Source: Zarea fungicola (lineage: Eukaryota > Ascomycota > Sordariomycetes > Hypocreales > Cordycipitaceae). Taken from it: 46,033 bases of DNA. Within the stretch, counting starts at the first letter, position 1. Each line of letters starts with the position of its first letter. The notes beneath the pieces were generated by a model. The model searched no databases. It had not been told where the DNA came from and saw only the letters and a list, made by a program, of their open reading frames with translations. The stretch lies in the NCBI GenBank assembly GCA_900169235.1, contig FWCC01000477.1:1-46033 (forward strand), given 5' to 3'. This document shows positions 11,001 through 21,565 of this stretch, piece by piece. A program made the position numbers and the translations under genes.

Positions 11001-12452
11001 CGAAGTCCCCTGCCTTTTGAGATGGATAATTCTGCATAGTACACCAGAGTTGATGTTAGAAGCTCTTCATCTTGGTCGCCGTCTTTTCCTGATTCAACAA
11101 CAAAGCAGCACCCGATGAGCGGGAGAAAGCAACGGGAACAGGCCCAAAACACAAGCTTCAACTACGGAGCCTCCTAAGTGGAGACCTGGTCTCGTATCGC
11201 CATCAGCTTCAGTCTAGCCACTCTCAGCTGAGAGCACGATGTGCCACCTCTTACCCCATCCCCCCAACACCGAATTTTCTGCGCCTCGACTTCTGCTTGT
11301 ACCAGGTAACTAGCTATTCTCAACCCCATTGGCACAAATTACAATAAATGAAAAAATTGTTTGCAAGGATAAAGGTATCTCTTAGATGTTTAAATATGCT
11401 TTTCTTGTGGCTATCATACCGGTTTTACATCGGTCAACCGGCCGGAAGCATGGAGCTGTCACAGTATTACTCTATAACGCGGTCTCGAGGTGGCTGATAT
11501 GCAAAGCCTCGTCACCATGATTTATCGTACACAATAGCTTCGCTCTAGCCACCTCTCACCAGCCACCTACGCACGTTGTTGCATCGTCCTGTCGGTCGCC
11601 ACTGTACCTAACCGGGAAGCGAGACGGCTGTCAAATGAATTGCCTAACTGCAGTCCAGCAGAACTGGGTAATTTAGCGACCTGTACCTTGGCTGGCAGAG
11701 TGTCGTCACTAATGATCCCGACAAAAGAGATCCAGGACAATCCTTACCAGCTTTGGTACACCAGCGCCTTGTTTGGATCAATTGAGCTATTTTCTTCAAA
11801 TTTACCATCGGCGACTGGTCTTTAATTACTTTGAGAAGTCTGATGTGGCGCTGCAGAGAGAAGACCGGCACTTGGCCGATAAGTCAATGCTGCAGGATGT
11901 GCCTTGCGGCGCGCTAGCTCACCCATGGCAGCTAAACTCGACCGTTTTTTTTTTTTCCTCAACTGGTACCATTTCCTGAGCAATTGCATCGCCTTTCTCG
12001 TTATATTTCCTGTACAAAGTTAATTTGACACATTTGACTCTCTACTTTCTGGCTGACAATAATCCCAACAGGTACATTGACCGCAGTGCACCAGGTCGTA
12101 GGGAGACATGCGTCACTTCTATCGACACGCCCCAGCAGGCTCCATCTCTACGCCCCCGCCCCACTCACTCCCTCCCCAGTAGCCCCACTGACCACGCCTC
12201 CAAAGTCTTTCCACAGGGAAGCTCATTAGTGCTTGCCAACCTAGTAATCTCAAAAGACAACAGAAACAGAAGCATTCGCGGCGCCCACTCTAGACTTTAA
12301 AAGGCTCTGTTGTCTTCTCTAGACTCCGCTGCTGCCCACATCTTCTTCTTTCCACTTCATCCACTCGGTCCATAAATTCAATCTTCAGCTCACCGATCTT
12401 CTAATCTCCCTCACTTCAACTTCCCCTGCCTCAGAAAACCATACCCATCAAC
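8001..12452. other. Gene-poor region, about 4.4 kb
   Basis: I see no convincing gene in this stretch. It has several moderately long minus-strand open frames (for example 10298-9684 and 10926-10435), but their translations are compositionally odd and show no domain I recognise. A run of 12 C occupies 8856-8867 and a poly-T tract lies near 11944-11957. The last 200 bases are C-rich and T-rich, like the leader of the CFEM gene that follows. Some of this sequence may be degraded coding or transposon DNA beyond recognition. Confidence 0.5.
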
Positions 12453-13124
12453 ATGAAGGCTACTTATGTTCTCGCCGCCGCCGGCCTCGCCGCCGCTCAA
12501 CTCGATGGTCTCTCCACCTGTGCTGTATGCCCTCCTCCCCAACGGCCTAATATGGATGCCTCTTTTGCTCTGTCGCTCGCACTAACATCGCCTCCCTAGC
12601 TCGGGTGTCTCGCGCCTGCGCTCGCTACGACAGATTGTGCCCTGACCGATATCCAGTGCGCCTGCAGCACCGACAACCAAGCCAAAATCCGCGCCGCCTC
12701 ATCCGACTGCCTCTCGAAATGCACCCCCGATGAGCAGAAACAGGCTCTCGCTGCCGCTGCCGCCCTCTGCGGTGGTAGTGTCTCTGGAATCCCCAGCTCC
12801 TCGGGTGCCTCGTCTACCTCTGCTACTGGCATTACGTCCTCTACGGGCACGTCGTCTGCGACCACCTCCGCCACTGGTACCACGACTGGTGCCAGTACTG
12901 GTACCTCCACAGGTTCTGCCTCATCTTCAACCTCCGGGACAGCCAGCAGCAGCAGCGTTTCCAGCGGTATCACCACTGCTATCAGCACCAATGGCACCCA
13001 CACCACTGGTGGCTCCTCTAGCACTTCCAAGCCTACCACCACCGGCAATCCTGGTAGCAATGGTGCCGCTGCCCCCGCCGTCGGCATTGTTGCTGCCATC
13101 CTGGGTGCCGCCTTTGCTCTGTAA
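12453..13124 (+). CDS. CFEM-domain GPI-anchored cell-surface protein
   Basis: This is a small secreted protein with a CFEM domain, the eight-cysteine fold found only in fungi; some members bind haem, others act in the cell wall or as effectors. Exons are 12453-12524 and 12600-13124, giving 198 residues. A signal peptide (MKATYVLAAAGLAAA) is followed by the CFEM domain at about residues 19-85. Its eight cysteines fall in STC, LGC, TTDC, DIQC, AC, SSDC, SKC and ALC, and the Asp in ALTDIQCAC sits where haem-binding members have their axial ligand. The rest is a Ser/Thr/Gly-rich stalk of about 85 residues, then a hydrophobic C-terminus (AAPAVGIVAAILGAAFAL) typical of a GPI-attachment signal. The 75-nt intron splits the domain after STCA and contains a CTAAC branch site. 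The start is supported by a CAACATG context. A long minus-strand open frame over the stalk is a shadow. Confidence 0.93.
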
Positions 13125-16100
13125 ACAATAACTTGCAAACATAAACGGATAAGATGGTAATTGGGGTTCCCTTAATATGTTGCTTTGACCCCTGGAACCC
13201 AAAAATTCAACTAGTGAATGACGGTGAATCAATGTGTGTGGGCAGCCCGTAATGGGCCACAAACATGACTAAGTCGATAATAAGCGTCGGCACGTTATGT
13301 ATAATGATAGAACAATGCGCAAGAACCAGAAAGCTTTCTCACTTGGGATTTCCCTTTGCGTGACTTCCAAATACTCGCTGGCAAACAAGCTCAACGTTGA
13401 CACGCCGTAGTCCCGATCTTTGGGTACTGCCAATTGTCAATGTCTGGTGGCCACAGCATCACCTATATCACCAGCTCCGTGTCCGTCCCGTAACAACGGC
13501 AACTCGCACGTGCCCCGTTTGTCCCCTCCAGGGACTGTAGGAAGATGTTGCAACATCTTCCACGTGTAGCACTGTATAATGAAATTGACTCGAATATGGG
13601 GGGGGGGATAAGAATTGAAGCTGATGATAAGCAAAATGAACGAGAGCCACATCTATGAGAAATACTCGTCTTGGCACCTGTATTATGTGCGTCTTCACGT
13701 CGTGTCAACACGTGGCGTCATGACCGATGCAATCTGAGAGACTGAAAAGAAAGAGGAAAGATTTCCTCTCTGGGGGTGTAGTTCAGAATCACCTACCTAC
13801 AATTTTTAACAATGGTGCTTCATGCATTGCCATGTCAAAGGTTGAACGGTAGAGGCTATGTGGTTCAATTGCTGCATTGACAAACAATTTGAATTTTTCT
13901 TACTTTTTCTCTGCCCTCCCTCTCACCCCACGTGTACTCTAGATCAACGTGAAGCACTCGCGCCGCGTTACGCACATCAATTTTGCAACCTGCGCCTTTG
14001 CCACGGGCAGATAGAGTGGCGATGGGGGCTTCAGGCCCTCGAGCAGAGCAACTATGCTCTGTGACGTGCCGCCATGGATGGTTTGTGCCGCCATGACCGC
14101 AACCTCCGAGCATATGGAAAACTTCGGTGCGGTACTCGGGTGAGTAGTGGTGGGTGGTAATTTGCTGGTGATGCTGTCGTCACTAACAACGCAAACGGCC
14201 GCCGTGGTCCCAGTGTCGCTCAGGGTTCCAGATCTGGGCATCGAGAGCACGATCGTGACCATCCACTATGACCATTTGGAAATGCGTCTGCAGGTTGCGC
14301 AGCGTGGTAATGACATGATAGTACTCAGCCGGCGTGGTGTCTATTTGCGAGATCGCCAACGTGCAGGTCAAATGAGCGGCAGCTAGGTGCTCCTTGTGCC
14401 ATTGGTGTGTCGGGTTTAAGACCCTGGTCTACAAGCAGAGCGGAGACTTAGAAACCATGGTGCACGGTTATGGTAGAGAATGAGGATACGGGTCTTTGTT
14501 CTTGCTCCATGATTTTATTTGATTTTGTGGACCGTTGTTTGATTGCCTCGGATGGTGGAGAAGCGATCGCAAACTAAAAAAACAGATCAACTTCGATGGC
14601 CGGCGGCTATAAGGCGGGCCAAGTTGTGGAGCGATGATCGCGGCTGTGTGTCTCGTGTCGTCTTCACCCTTCAGAAAAGCCATCTCGTTTCTTTTGAAAG
14701 GCGGCAAGAAAGATCAAAAGGAAATAACCGAATGGTGACTTCTCTTTTTATATATCTGATCTCAGGTCTTGTCTTCTCTTTGTGACTCATATTCAGCCAC
14801 CGAACTGTTTGTTTTGGGAAGGGCACAAACCGATAGGAGTAAATTCTGTCAAATAGCCAACAGCTTTGGCTCTTGTTATTTGTCGATTTCAAATCGACAC
14901 CTTATGCAATAAACGACTTGAATAAGAGTATAGTTAATTCTTGGGCGAAAATACATCTGTTTATAACATGGAGAGCCTTCCCAATAAATAACTGCGGATA
15001 CAATTCCGTCTGGAAAATGGACTGCGGGTATGCCTCTAAAATCTGTTTTCTATCGTGCTATCTCGAATTGCCTGTTTATTTCGCCGTTAATTCTGCTCGC
15101 AGGGTGGGGGAACTAGCTGTATTTAAATTGAATGGCCCGGCGACAATAGCGGGCTTTCTGACAAATATCCAGATTTTACAAAATCAACATTATGATACTG
15201 ATCAACGGCTCAAATTGATGCGGTCCAAGCGGAAGGTCGTCTCCGTCATCTAGCAGGGCATCATGCCATGACGCCCCGGTCTAGACTTGCCCACCTCCTT
15301 CCGTCATAGACGTATAGACACCACGGCTGTTGGCCAGATTTTGAGAACTAGGATATCTAAATCTGTGGTTTACCAGTGGAAAGATAATGGAATGTAGGTG
15401 GCCGGAGACATCTCTCAGCGTTGGTATCTGCCGCGTAAGCTGGTCAGCCAGGAGTGGGCTGCCTCCTCCTTGGTTCTGCGCTTAAACCTAGTCAGGTAGA
15501 AAGAAAATCGTATTTTTATGTTATTGTTTGTATCCTCGCCAAGACAGTTTATTTCACCGGCGTTTTAGCATTCGGTTTGCATGGAGGAGCCAATTTGTGA
15601 GAGCCTAAAACAATCAAGTGTCATGCATTCTATAAGCGCACACTGCCGAACTCGGCTCGTGTATCCCCGGGGTTGATAGGTGCACGGATTCAGGGCCAAC
15701 TCAACAATATTCCAATGTGTCTCTGTTTTTGCATTGATCTAAACAACCGTGGTGTTGTTGTTGTGGTTGATTCTATGCGAGACTTGACAGTTTCTTTGTA
15801 TTTAACCACAAGTGGTGCTTCTTGATGCAAGGGTCTATGCTTCGTAAGTATTGGATTTGGGACTTGTGCCCTTGTGGCATACTGGTTGCTTTTCTCGAAG
15901 GACTGCGCGTCAATGGTGATTTTTTTGTCCATGATGCTCTAGCAATTACTGTGGGAGATTGGACCTTTGAAATTGTTACGCGTCTGCAGTGATTAAGAAA
16001 TGTTCACATGACGACAAAAGGTAGCCAGTGTTCTCGTGCTCCTACGAAAACGGATGAGCCATCTCGGCCGAACTCAAACCTGCAGAAGCGGCTGTATGTA

Positions 16101-16493
16101 TAAGAATATCTAGCTTAGAAATTACACTTCCTTCAGACTAAAAATTAATAACTTTCGTATTGTGCTGAACATGTGGCCGATGAGTATGAATTGGTCAGTG
16201 GAAGATCGACTTGCAACGATGCGGCTGCCCGCCGTTGTTACGAATTTGCGACAATTATTTCGCAGGGCGTAAGAGGGGAAACTGTTAAGTTTTCAATACC
16301 GCATTACACCATTAAGATGTTATTTATTACAGAATAATTACGTTTATAACCCACTTAATCAATCAACCTACCGCCTTGTTGTTGGTTGGCGGCTACCTCG
16401 TTCGGCAACGGCTGTGCCCACAGTCATCAATCCCCGAAAAAAGAAAGAAAGAGTTGAAATAAAAGACAATTTAATTCAAAATCAATGAATATA
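13125..16493. other. Gene-poor region, about 3.4 kb
   Basis: No intact gene is supported. A run of 10 G occupies 13598-13607. Between 14371 and 13865 two minus-strand frames have protein-like composition but are interrupted; they are listed separately as a possible remnant. From about 14.7 kb the sequence becomes AT-rich, with an open frame at 14873-15253 (126 codons, +) that has no recognisable domain. The final stretch before 16493 is 3' flank of the GNAT gene. Confidence 0.5.
13865..14371 (-). pseudogene. Possible degraded coding remnant, family unknown
   Basis: On the minus strand, one frame (14371-14183) reads smoothly through TPAEYYHVITTLRNLQTHFQ and ALDAQIWNPERHWDHGG, then hits stops. 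A second frame (14262-13939) continues with SICSEVAVMAAQTIHGG and ALLEGLKPPSPLYLPVAKAQ. The residue mix looks like real protein and the frame break between the two suggests a frameshifted relic. I do not recognise the family. It could also be chance, since there is no intact start, splice structure or known motif. Confidence 0.25.
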
Positions 16494-17321
16494 TTACCCG
16501 GAAGCGGGCAGTTTCATCAGTATTTGGCGATACCAGCCATTCGCAACCACACCTGCAATAGCAATACCCAGCTTTTCGCCCCAGTCTTCAGACTCGTCTA
16601 ACTTGCACAAGCTCCAGCGAGATAAATCGAAATCCACAACATCAATGTCCTTAAATCCAATCTTTTGATACACCCGATATCCTACCGGCGTACTGGTAAG
16701 CCAACAGGCCCAACCGTTGCGGCCGGCATAGCTAGTGCCCCAACGTAGCAAAGCATAGCCGGCGCCGAATCCTTGAGCTGCCGGGCTGACAGCCAGTATA
16801 GAGAGCACAGTGTGCGTCAGTCCCTCGGCTTTTATATAACGCTGGCGAATGTTGTAGCATCCGCCAAGGAAAACTTGTGCCAAGGATTCATGCTCTTCAT
16901 CATGGGAAGCAGCGTTGACTGCGGTTGGGGGGACCTTGGTAACGTGGGTGGCATTCAAATTGAAGTGCCACTTTGAAACGCCGATTATTTTGTTGCTGCC
17001 TTCGATGGTTTGATTTTCATGCAACTCGCTCATGGTAGTGGCAGCGATTTCATCGGAGTTGGCCATGAGCTCCGCTACGACATATGTGGGAACAGCAGGT
17101 CCTCCTTGCTCAGAAATGTCCTTTTCCATGGTTGCCTGCATAGAAGCACGACCTGCCTCGCTGTATCCTGTTGGACCGTGCATCCCTCGAGCTATTGCGC
17201 TTGCCGCAAACGATTCCATACATATTTGGGCCATTGCTGCAGCATCAGCATGGGTAGCCTCTCTGATAAGAAAGGCTTGCCCTGATTGGGAACGGAAGGT
17301 GTCAAGGACTGTCATAGCCAA
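16494..17321 (-). CDS. GNAT-family N-acetyltransferase, function unknown
   Basis: This is an intronless gene for 275 residues. The N-terminal part (FLIREATHADAAAMAQICMESF) is the first strand and helix of a GNAT fold. Motif A is at about residues 172-195: LSILAVSPAAQGFGAG, with the acetyl-CoA pyrophosphate loop QGFGAG at 183-188. It is followed by ACWLTSTPVGYRVYQKIGF, the usual motif B ending in YxKxGF. Fungal proteins of this type are numerous and mostly of unknown substrate, so only acetyltransferase activity can be proposed. The gene is divergent to MED31 with 823 bases between them. A GATAAAAA element at 17391-17398 on the minus strand, about 70 bases upstream, is a possible TATA-like site. 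The start at 17321 is the first ATG of the frame; a second Met lies two codons later. Confidence 0.85.
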   Translation of the reverse strand: MAMTVLDTFRSQSGQAFLIREATHADAAAMAQICMESFAASAIARGMHGPTGYSEAGRASMQATMEKDISEQGGPAVPTYVVAELMANSDEIAATTMSELHENQTIEGSNKIIGVSKWHFNLNATHVTKVPPTAVNAASHDEEHESLAQVFLGGCYNIRQRYIKAEGLTHTVLSILAVSPAAQGFGAGYALLRWGTSYAGRNGWACWLTSTPVGYRVYQKIGFKDIDVVDFDLSRWSLCKLDESEDWGEKLGIAIAGVVANGWYRQILMKLPASG

Positions 17322-18144
17322 TATCGAGTGAGAGATGCGATATGTTTAGAATCAAGTTTGATGAGACAATGCAGTAAGGGGAGGCGTCCTTTTTATCGGG
17401 TGAGAATTCTCCATACGTCGCGGCGAAGACGCAAGGTCTGGTGAGGCTGACCAGTGCTGCCTATATTACAGGAGCCTGTTTGTGGAGCCGAGAACATGCG
17501 CTCCAGCGAAAAGAGAAACGTATGAATATTTCTACTAACTAGTTATTCCTTCGTTTTGTTTTTCGTCTGGCAGCTTACTGACTGCTATTATTCCGTTCTG
17601 TGTTGGGATTTCCTCTTCTGTTTTTCTTTGTCTTTGGTCATTACAGAACGCCCCGCATCACTTCAAAGTTAGCTGTTTACTGGTCTTCGAGAGACTTTGT
17701 TTGTATTTAAACCGCATCACTTGCTTCTATGAGTATGAACAACGCGACCAAATCATATCAAACTCTTCCTTGATTTCCAGAAATCTCTAGAAACTCTAGA
17801 CATTGATGGCCAAAATGTAAGGCAAGGGAGCTCACTTACCACGAGCGTGTGCAGCAGATCATCTTTCAAAATTTATTTAGATAGGATTTAAAGTCTTTTG
17901 GAATATAAACAGGTTTTTGTATTGTAGTTTGGTCGCGGGCCTCTGTTTACAGCGCGGAGACAAAGCTCCAGGTTCGGTTTGGCGGGGCAGTTGAATCTTT
18001 CTTGATGTCGGCTGACCGGGCTTGCGGTTGGCTTCTTAAACTCCCTTAGCACTCGCCTCCTTCGCGCGCACCATTGCGCCAACCCAGTGAGCGAACAGCC
18101 CTGTCGCATTTGGAAAGAATTTACACACATGAGAGCCCAATAAA
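17322..18144. promoter_or_regulatory. Divergent intergenic region between GNAT gene and MED31
   Basis: These 823 bases should hold the promoters of both divergent genes. The GNAT side has a possible TATA-like GATAAAAA (17391-17398, minus strand). The MED31 side shows no clear TATA box and is GC-rich in its last 150 bases. No coding frame is supported. Confidence 0.5.
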
Positions 18145-18590
18145 ATGGCGACCGAATCTACTTACGACGTCACGATGGCCTCGCCACCCGCGATACCGGA
18201 GGACAGCGAACCGCAATATGGCGGCTACTCGCGTTTCGAGATTGAGCTTGAGGTAAGCTGCCCAATCCTACGCACATGCCAATCTGCAAAAGAAACCTAA
18301 CAAATATCAAAACACAGTTTGTGCAATCATTGGCGAATCCATTCTACCTCAATCACCTCGCATCGCAAAAGCTCCTGGCGCAGCCTGCATTTGTTGCCTA
18401 CCTAGCATACTTACAATACTGGAGCCGACGGCCATACCTCAAATATCTGACATATCCCGGACCGACGTTGCGACATTTGGAGCTCCTGCAGCAAGAGAGG
18501 TTCAGACAGGATATCATAAGCCCAGACTTGGTGCAACGGCTAGTTGAAGAAGGGATGAAGAGCGCGGTACAGTGGCATCGGGAGCCATGA
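18145..18590 (+). CDS. med31: Mediator complex subunit 31 (Soh1)
   Basis: Med31/Soh1 is a small, highly conserved subunit of the middle module of Mediator, which links activators to RNA polymerase II in the nucleus. Exons are 18145-18252 and 18318-18590 with a 65-nt intron, giving 126 residues. The conserved core starts at the splice junction (RFEIELE joined to FVQSLANPFYLNHLA) and continues through AYLQYWSRRPYLKYLTYPG, then LELLQQERFRQDI and VQRLVEEG. This spans nearly the whole Med31 family fold. The first 30 residues are a variable acidic tail; a second in-frame Met at residue 11 is possible but the first ATG gives the usual fungal length. The gene converges on RPC11, with 227 bases between the two stop codons. 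Confidence 0.96.
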
Positions 18591-18817
18591 TGCGATATAC
18601 CGGCATCTTCAAAATATGAACCAATGCGACAAGGACTATTGTATAATTATTTTAAAGAAGAAAACATGTGTATAGTATTTTGCACTCTTTGCCGAAAGCC
18701 CATGACTCTAAGAACGAAATGCTGGGTATTCTCTCCAAACGCCAAGTATATTCCATACGCCCCAGACAACAATGCGAAGTAAAGGAACATAGAGAAGAGA
18801 GAACGGGCAAGCCATTT

Positions 18818-19216
18818 TTAATTCTCCCTCCATCTGTGGCCACACTCCATGCACTTGTAGAAACTCGTCATTGGTTCATCCGCACTGCGAATCTGGACCT
18901 GGTAAAAGGCGGCCTCATAGCCATCGCAGCCCTCTGCAGGGCACTGGACACGGGCCTTTTGCGCATTGTCCCAGGCACCGGGCCCACCAAATATGTCCTC
19001 CTTCTCCTTTCTCTCGTAAATGCGGCGTGAAAAGACGGGCTCGGTGATGGTGTGCTCGAAGGGACAAGTGCGACATTCGAGGCGGTTGGTGCCCTGGTTA
19101 GTGCGGGAGACTGTAAGGATGTTGGCGCAATGGGGACAGACTGCAGAGAGAGTGTTAGACTTCGTAAAATGAGGCGAGCGGGTATGATATCTGCTGGTTT
19201 TCGTACAGAGAAGCAT
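18818..19216 (-). CDS. rpc11: RNA polymerase III subunit Rpc11 (C11)
   Basis: C11 is the TFIIS-like subunit of RNA polymerase III, needed for transcript cleavage, termination and reinitiation. Exon 1 is only 10 nt (19216-19207, MLL plus one base); the intron is 19206-19141 and exon 2 is 19140-18818. The spliced protein is 110 residues, the same length as yeast Rpc11. It has two zinc ribbons. The N-terminal one uses CPHCANIL and CRTC. The C-terminal one uses CPAEGC and CMECGH, with the catalytic acidic hairpin conserved as RSADEPMT. The join restores MLLFCPHCANIL, which is the family N-terminus and decides the intron. Unspliced, the 66-nt intron is also an open frame, so reading straight through would give 131 or so residues with an insert before the first zinc ribbon; the spliced form is the expected one. 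Confidence 0.96.
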   Translation of the reverse strand: MLLCTKTSRYHTRSPHFTKSNTLSAVCPHCANILTVSRTNQGTNRLECRTCPFEHTITEPVFSRRIYERKEKEDIFGGPGAWDNAQKARVQCPAEGCDGYEAAFYQVQIRSADEPMTSFYKCMECGHRWREN

Positions 19217-20382
19217 GGCGCTGGCTCCGGCACATGTGCACTATTCGTCGGCAAAGGCCAGTGGCGATGTGGTGTTGGATTTCGGCGGAGTGGTTGGAAA
19301 TTGAGGGAATATGAGACGGCCAGGATTGTCCCAGAAGCAAACGGATAGAGCTCAGGTGTTTTGAGACGAATCACGCAAAGCTGGCCAGCCGAAATGACAA
19401 ACGATAAGTCTCGATTTTCACGAAGCTGGTGGGGTGGTGACGATTGGAGTGCCTGGCCCCACTGCCAGTGTGCGACGGCGGCTTATTCACCAATAGAGGA
19501 CACCACAAAATCGTGCGGAAGACATAAAATGAGATATCGAGGCAATTGTTACAAGTTTCAAGGATATTGACATGTCATGCAATGAGAATTCTGAACTTGA
19601 TTGCAACTTGAAAGCTAACGCCAAGTTTTGCGTGGCTACTTAACCTTCCATATTACGCAGTGCTTCTCTTGTATGTACCTTGCAGACAGTTACGTTACTG
19701 TATGGATCATGATAGAATTTTCTTTATTTAAATCATGCCCTTTGTTCAAAAGAGAGAGAAAAAAAAGAGGCAAAGGGGGGAATTACTGTCCAGTGTAATT
19801 AAAAAGATGCTATTCATCAAATAAGTGCTCAGCTGTCAAAAGGATAGAGAGCATTTTTTGAAAAAGAGTTAGCGGTTATCGTGATGCTTCGATGTTACAG
19901 ACGTGAGGTGAGAAGTCTTTGTATGTGCAGCGCAGTATTGTTTCAAACCTACCTAGGCACCAATTAATATCAGATAATCATAGAGTCACTTTGCTCACCT
20001 TCATATGTCGTATTCCTCCCTTGGCTTGGCCGCTTTGGCCATTTCTTCTTTCAAACCTGTGCCCCAGCCCACACAACGAAACAACTGCGCCACATAACGA
20101 GGGGCAGCAACTCTTCATTAACAAACGCCAGCCGTGGTGTTACGTTGGCGCTAAAACGTCACCGCAACAACGCCCGTCCAGGAGCCTCTCGTATTACGTC
20201 TGCCTCCGGATATCTGCCTGACGATTCCATCTTCACTCAGACCTTCATAAGATACAATATCCAGAACGAAAACAAACCATAGACAGAGTTCGAAACGACA
20301 CCAGTGATTGAAAAAGGGACAGCTACTATCCCCCAAAGAGCATTCTTGTCTGGGCTCTCTGTTGATCTGCGCCGCCGCAACC
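19217..20382. other. Divergent intergenic region between RPC11 and the ankyrin gene
   Basis: About 1.2 kb with no supported gene. The part near RPC11 should contain its promoter, and the last 200 bases the leader of the ankyrin gene. An ACCTACCTAGGCACC element lies at about 19948-19962, a member of the TAGGTA-type motifs seen elsewhere. The middle (19.6-19.9 kb) is AT-rich with purine tracts. Confidence 0.5.
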
Positions 20383-21334
20383 ATGGCAAACGAAGAGCAC
20401 GATGTACGCATTTGCGCCACGAGGAATTTCTGCCCTCGAGGGAATGCGGTCAACAGGAAAAACTGAAGCTGACAAGCATACAGGGTGCGTCGCCAAAGGA
20501 ACTCCTCATTGAGGCGTGCCGCCGCAACAACACAGACCTTCTCTCTGAGGTTCTCGCCGGCCGACCGGACGATGAGATAACGATGCTTCTCAACCGCACC
20601 ATCACGGTGATGGGGAACCACCTATACCACGAGGCCGCTTGCCGAGGAAACTGTGCGTTTTCCCCTACCCAATTCTTACACTCACGCCCGGCTCCTGTCA
20701 CCACGGGAACACTACCTAGACAACTACCTTTTTACTGTTTCGGTCTCGGATCCGTTTGCTAACATGATTCCGGCTGTTTCTCGTACGAACAGACGAAATC
20801 ATCGATCTGCTCCTCGACCAGCCCGCGTTTGAATGCGACCCGGTCAACCGCCTTGAGGGCGACACCCCGCTCCATTCTGCTATTCGCTGGCTCAATGCCG
20901 AACCCCCCGCCCAGCGTGAGTTTGGCGCTGCCCTCGTCGAGATGATGCTCGAGGCCGGCTCCAACCCGCGTCTGCGCAACAAGGGAGGCCTGACACCTTA
21001 CCAGCTCGTCGACCCCACCAACACGGCGCTGCGTACCCTCATCGAGAGACACCAGTACACGTCGCAGAATGCTGGCGACTTTGTTGACACAGTGGTTGGC
21101 TTCTCATCGTTGGGAGTTGGTGAAGCTGTGCATGCCTCTGTGGCTGCTGCTCCATCTCTACCGGGCCAAGCACCACCACCGTTGCCGGGGCAGGCTCCTC
21201 CACTACCCGGGCAAGCGCTGCCTTTGCCTAGGGATGGTGTAGATGAGTTTGATGAGGATGCAGATTTTAGTGGAAGCGATGATGAGGAAAGGGCAGAGTG
21301 GGAGAGGATGAAAAAAGACAAAGCGCGTCGGTAG
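20383..21334 (+). CDS. Ankyrin-repeat protein
   Basis: This encodes a small ankyrin protein of 243 residues. Exons are 20383-20403, 20484-20652 and 20793-21334. The first exon encodes only MANEEHD; its use is supported by the CAACCATGG context and by the join to GASPKELLIEACRRNN. Ankyrin helices follow: KELLIEACRRNNTDLLSEVL, NHLYHEAACRGNYEIIDLLL (across splice 2), GDTPLHSAIRWLN, and VEMMLEAGSNPRLRNKGGLT with PYQLVD, covering about residues 8-135. The C-terminal part has three LPGQA-type proline repeats (about 185-207), an acidic patch (DEFDEDADFSGSDDEERAE) and a basic end. Architecture resembles small cytoplasmic or nuclear fungal ankyrin proteins such as the yeast YCR051W type (from memory, moderate certainty). 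No catalytic domain is present; a role in protein binding is inferred. Confidence 0.88.
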
Positions 21335-21565
21335 CTTGAAGGGAGGTCCAATGAAAAAAAGAGAGAAAAAAGCAAAATAAATGGGATATTATAGGAAACG
21401 CAAGACAAAAACATTCGGCAAGGGCACCATGAATTACCACCCAAGCCCTTAGATATAAAGTAGCATGTAGATGAGGCTGATGCAACAATGCTTTAACTAC
21501 AGGAAAGTACCAACTATCGACCACAAGTATATAGGTTTTCGGTATGTATGTCGAGGAAGTTTGAT

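Noticed and set aside
12596..13138. Minus-strand 180-codon frame over the CFEM gene
   Set aside because: It is the mirror of the Ser/Thr-rich stalk; the plus-strand CFEM gene has a signal peptide, eight cysteines and a correct intron.
14873..15253. Plus-strand open frame of 126 codons
   Set aside because: AT-rich sequence, no known motif and no clear gene context; not enough support to call.
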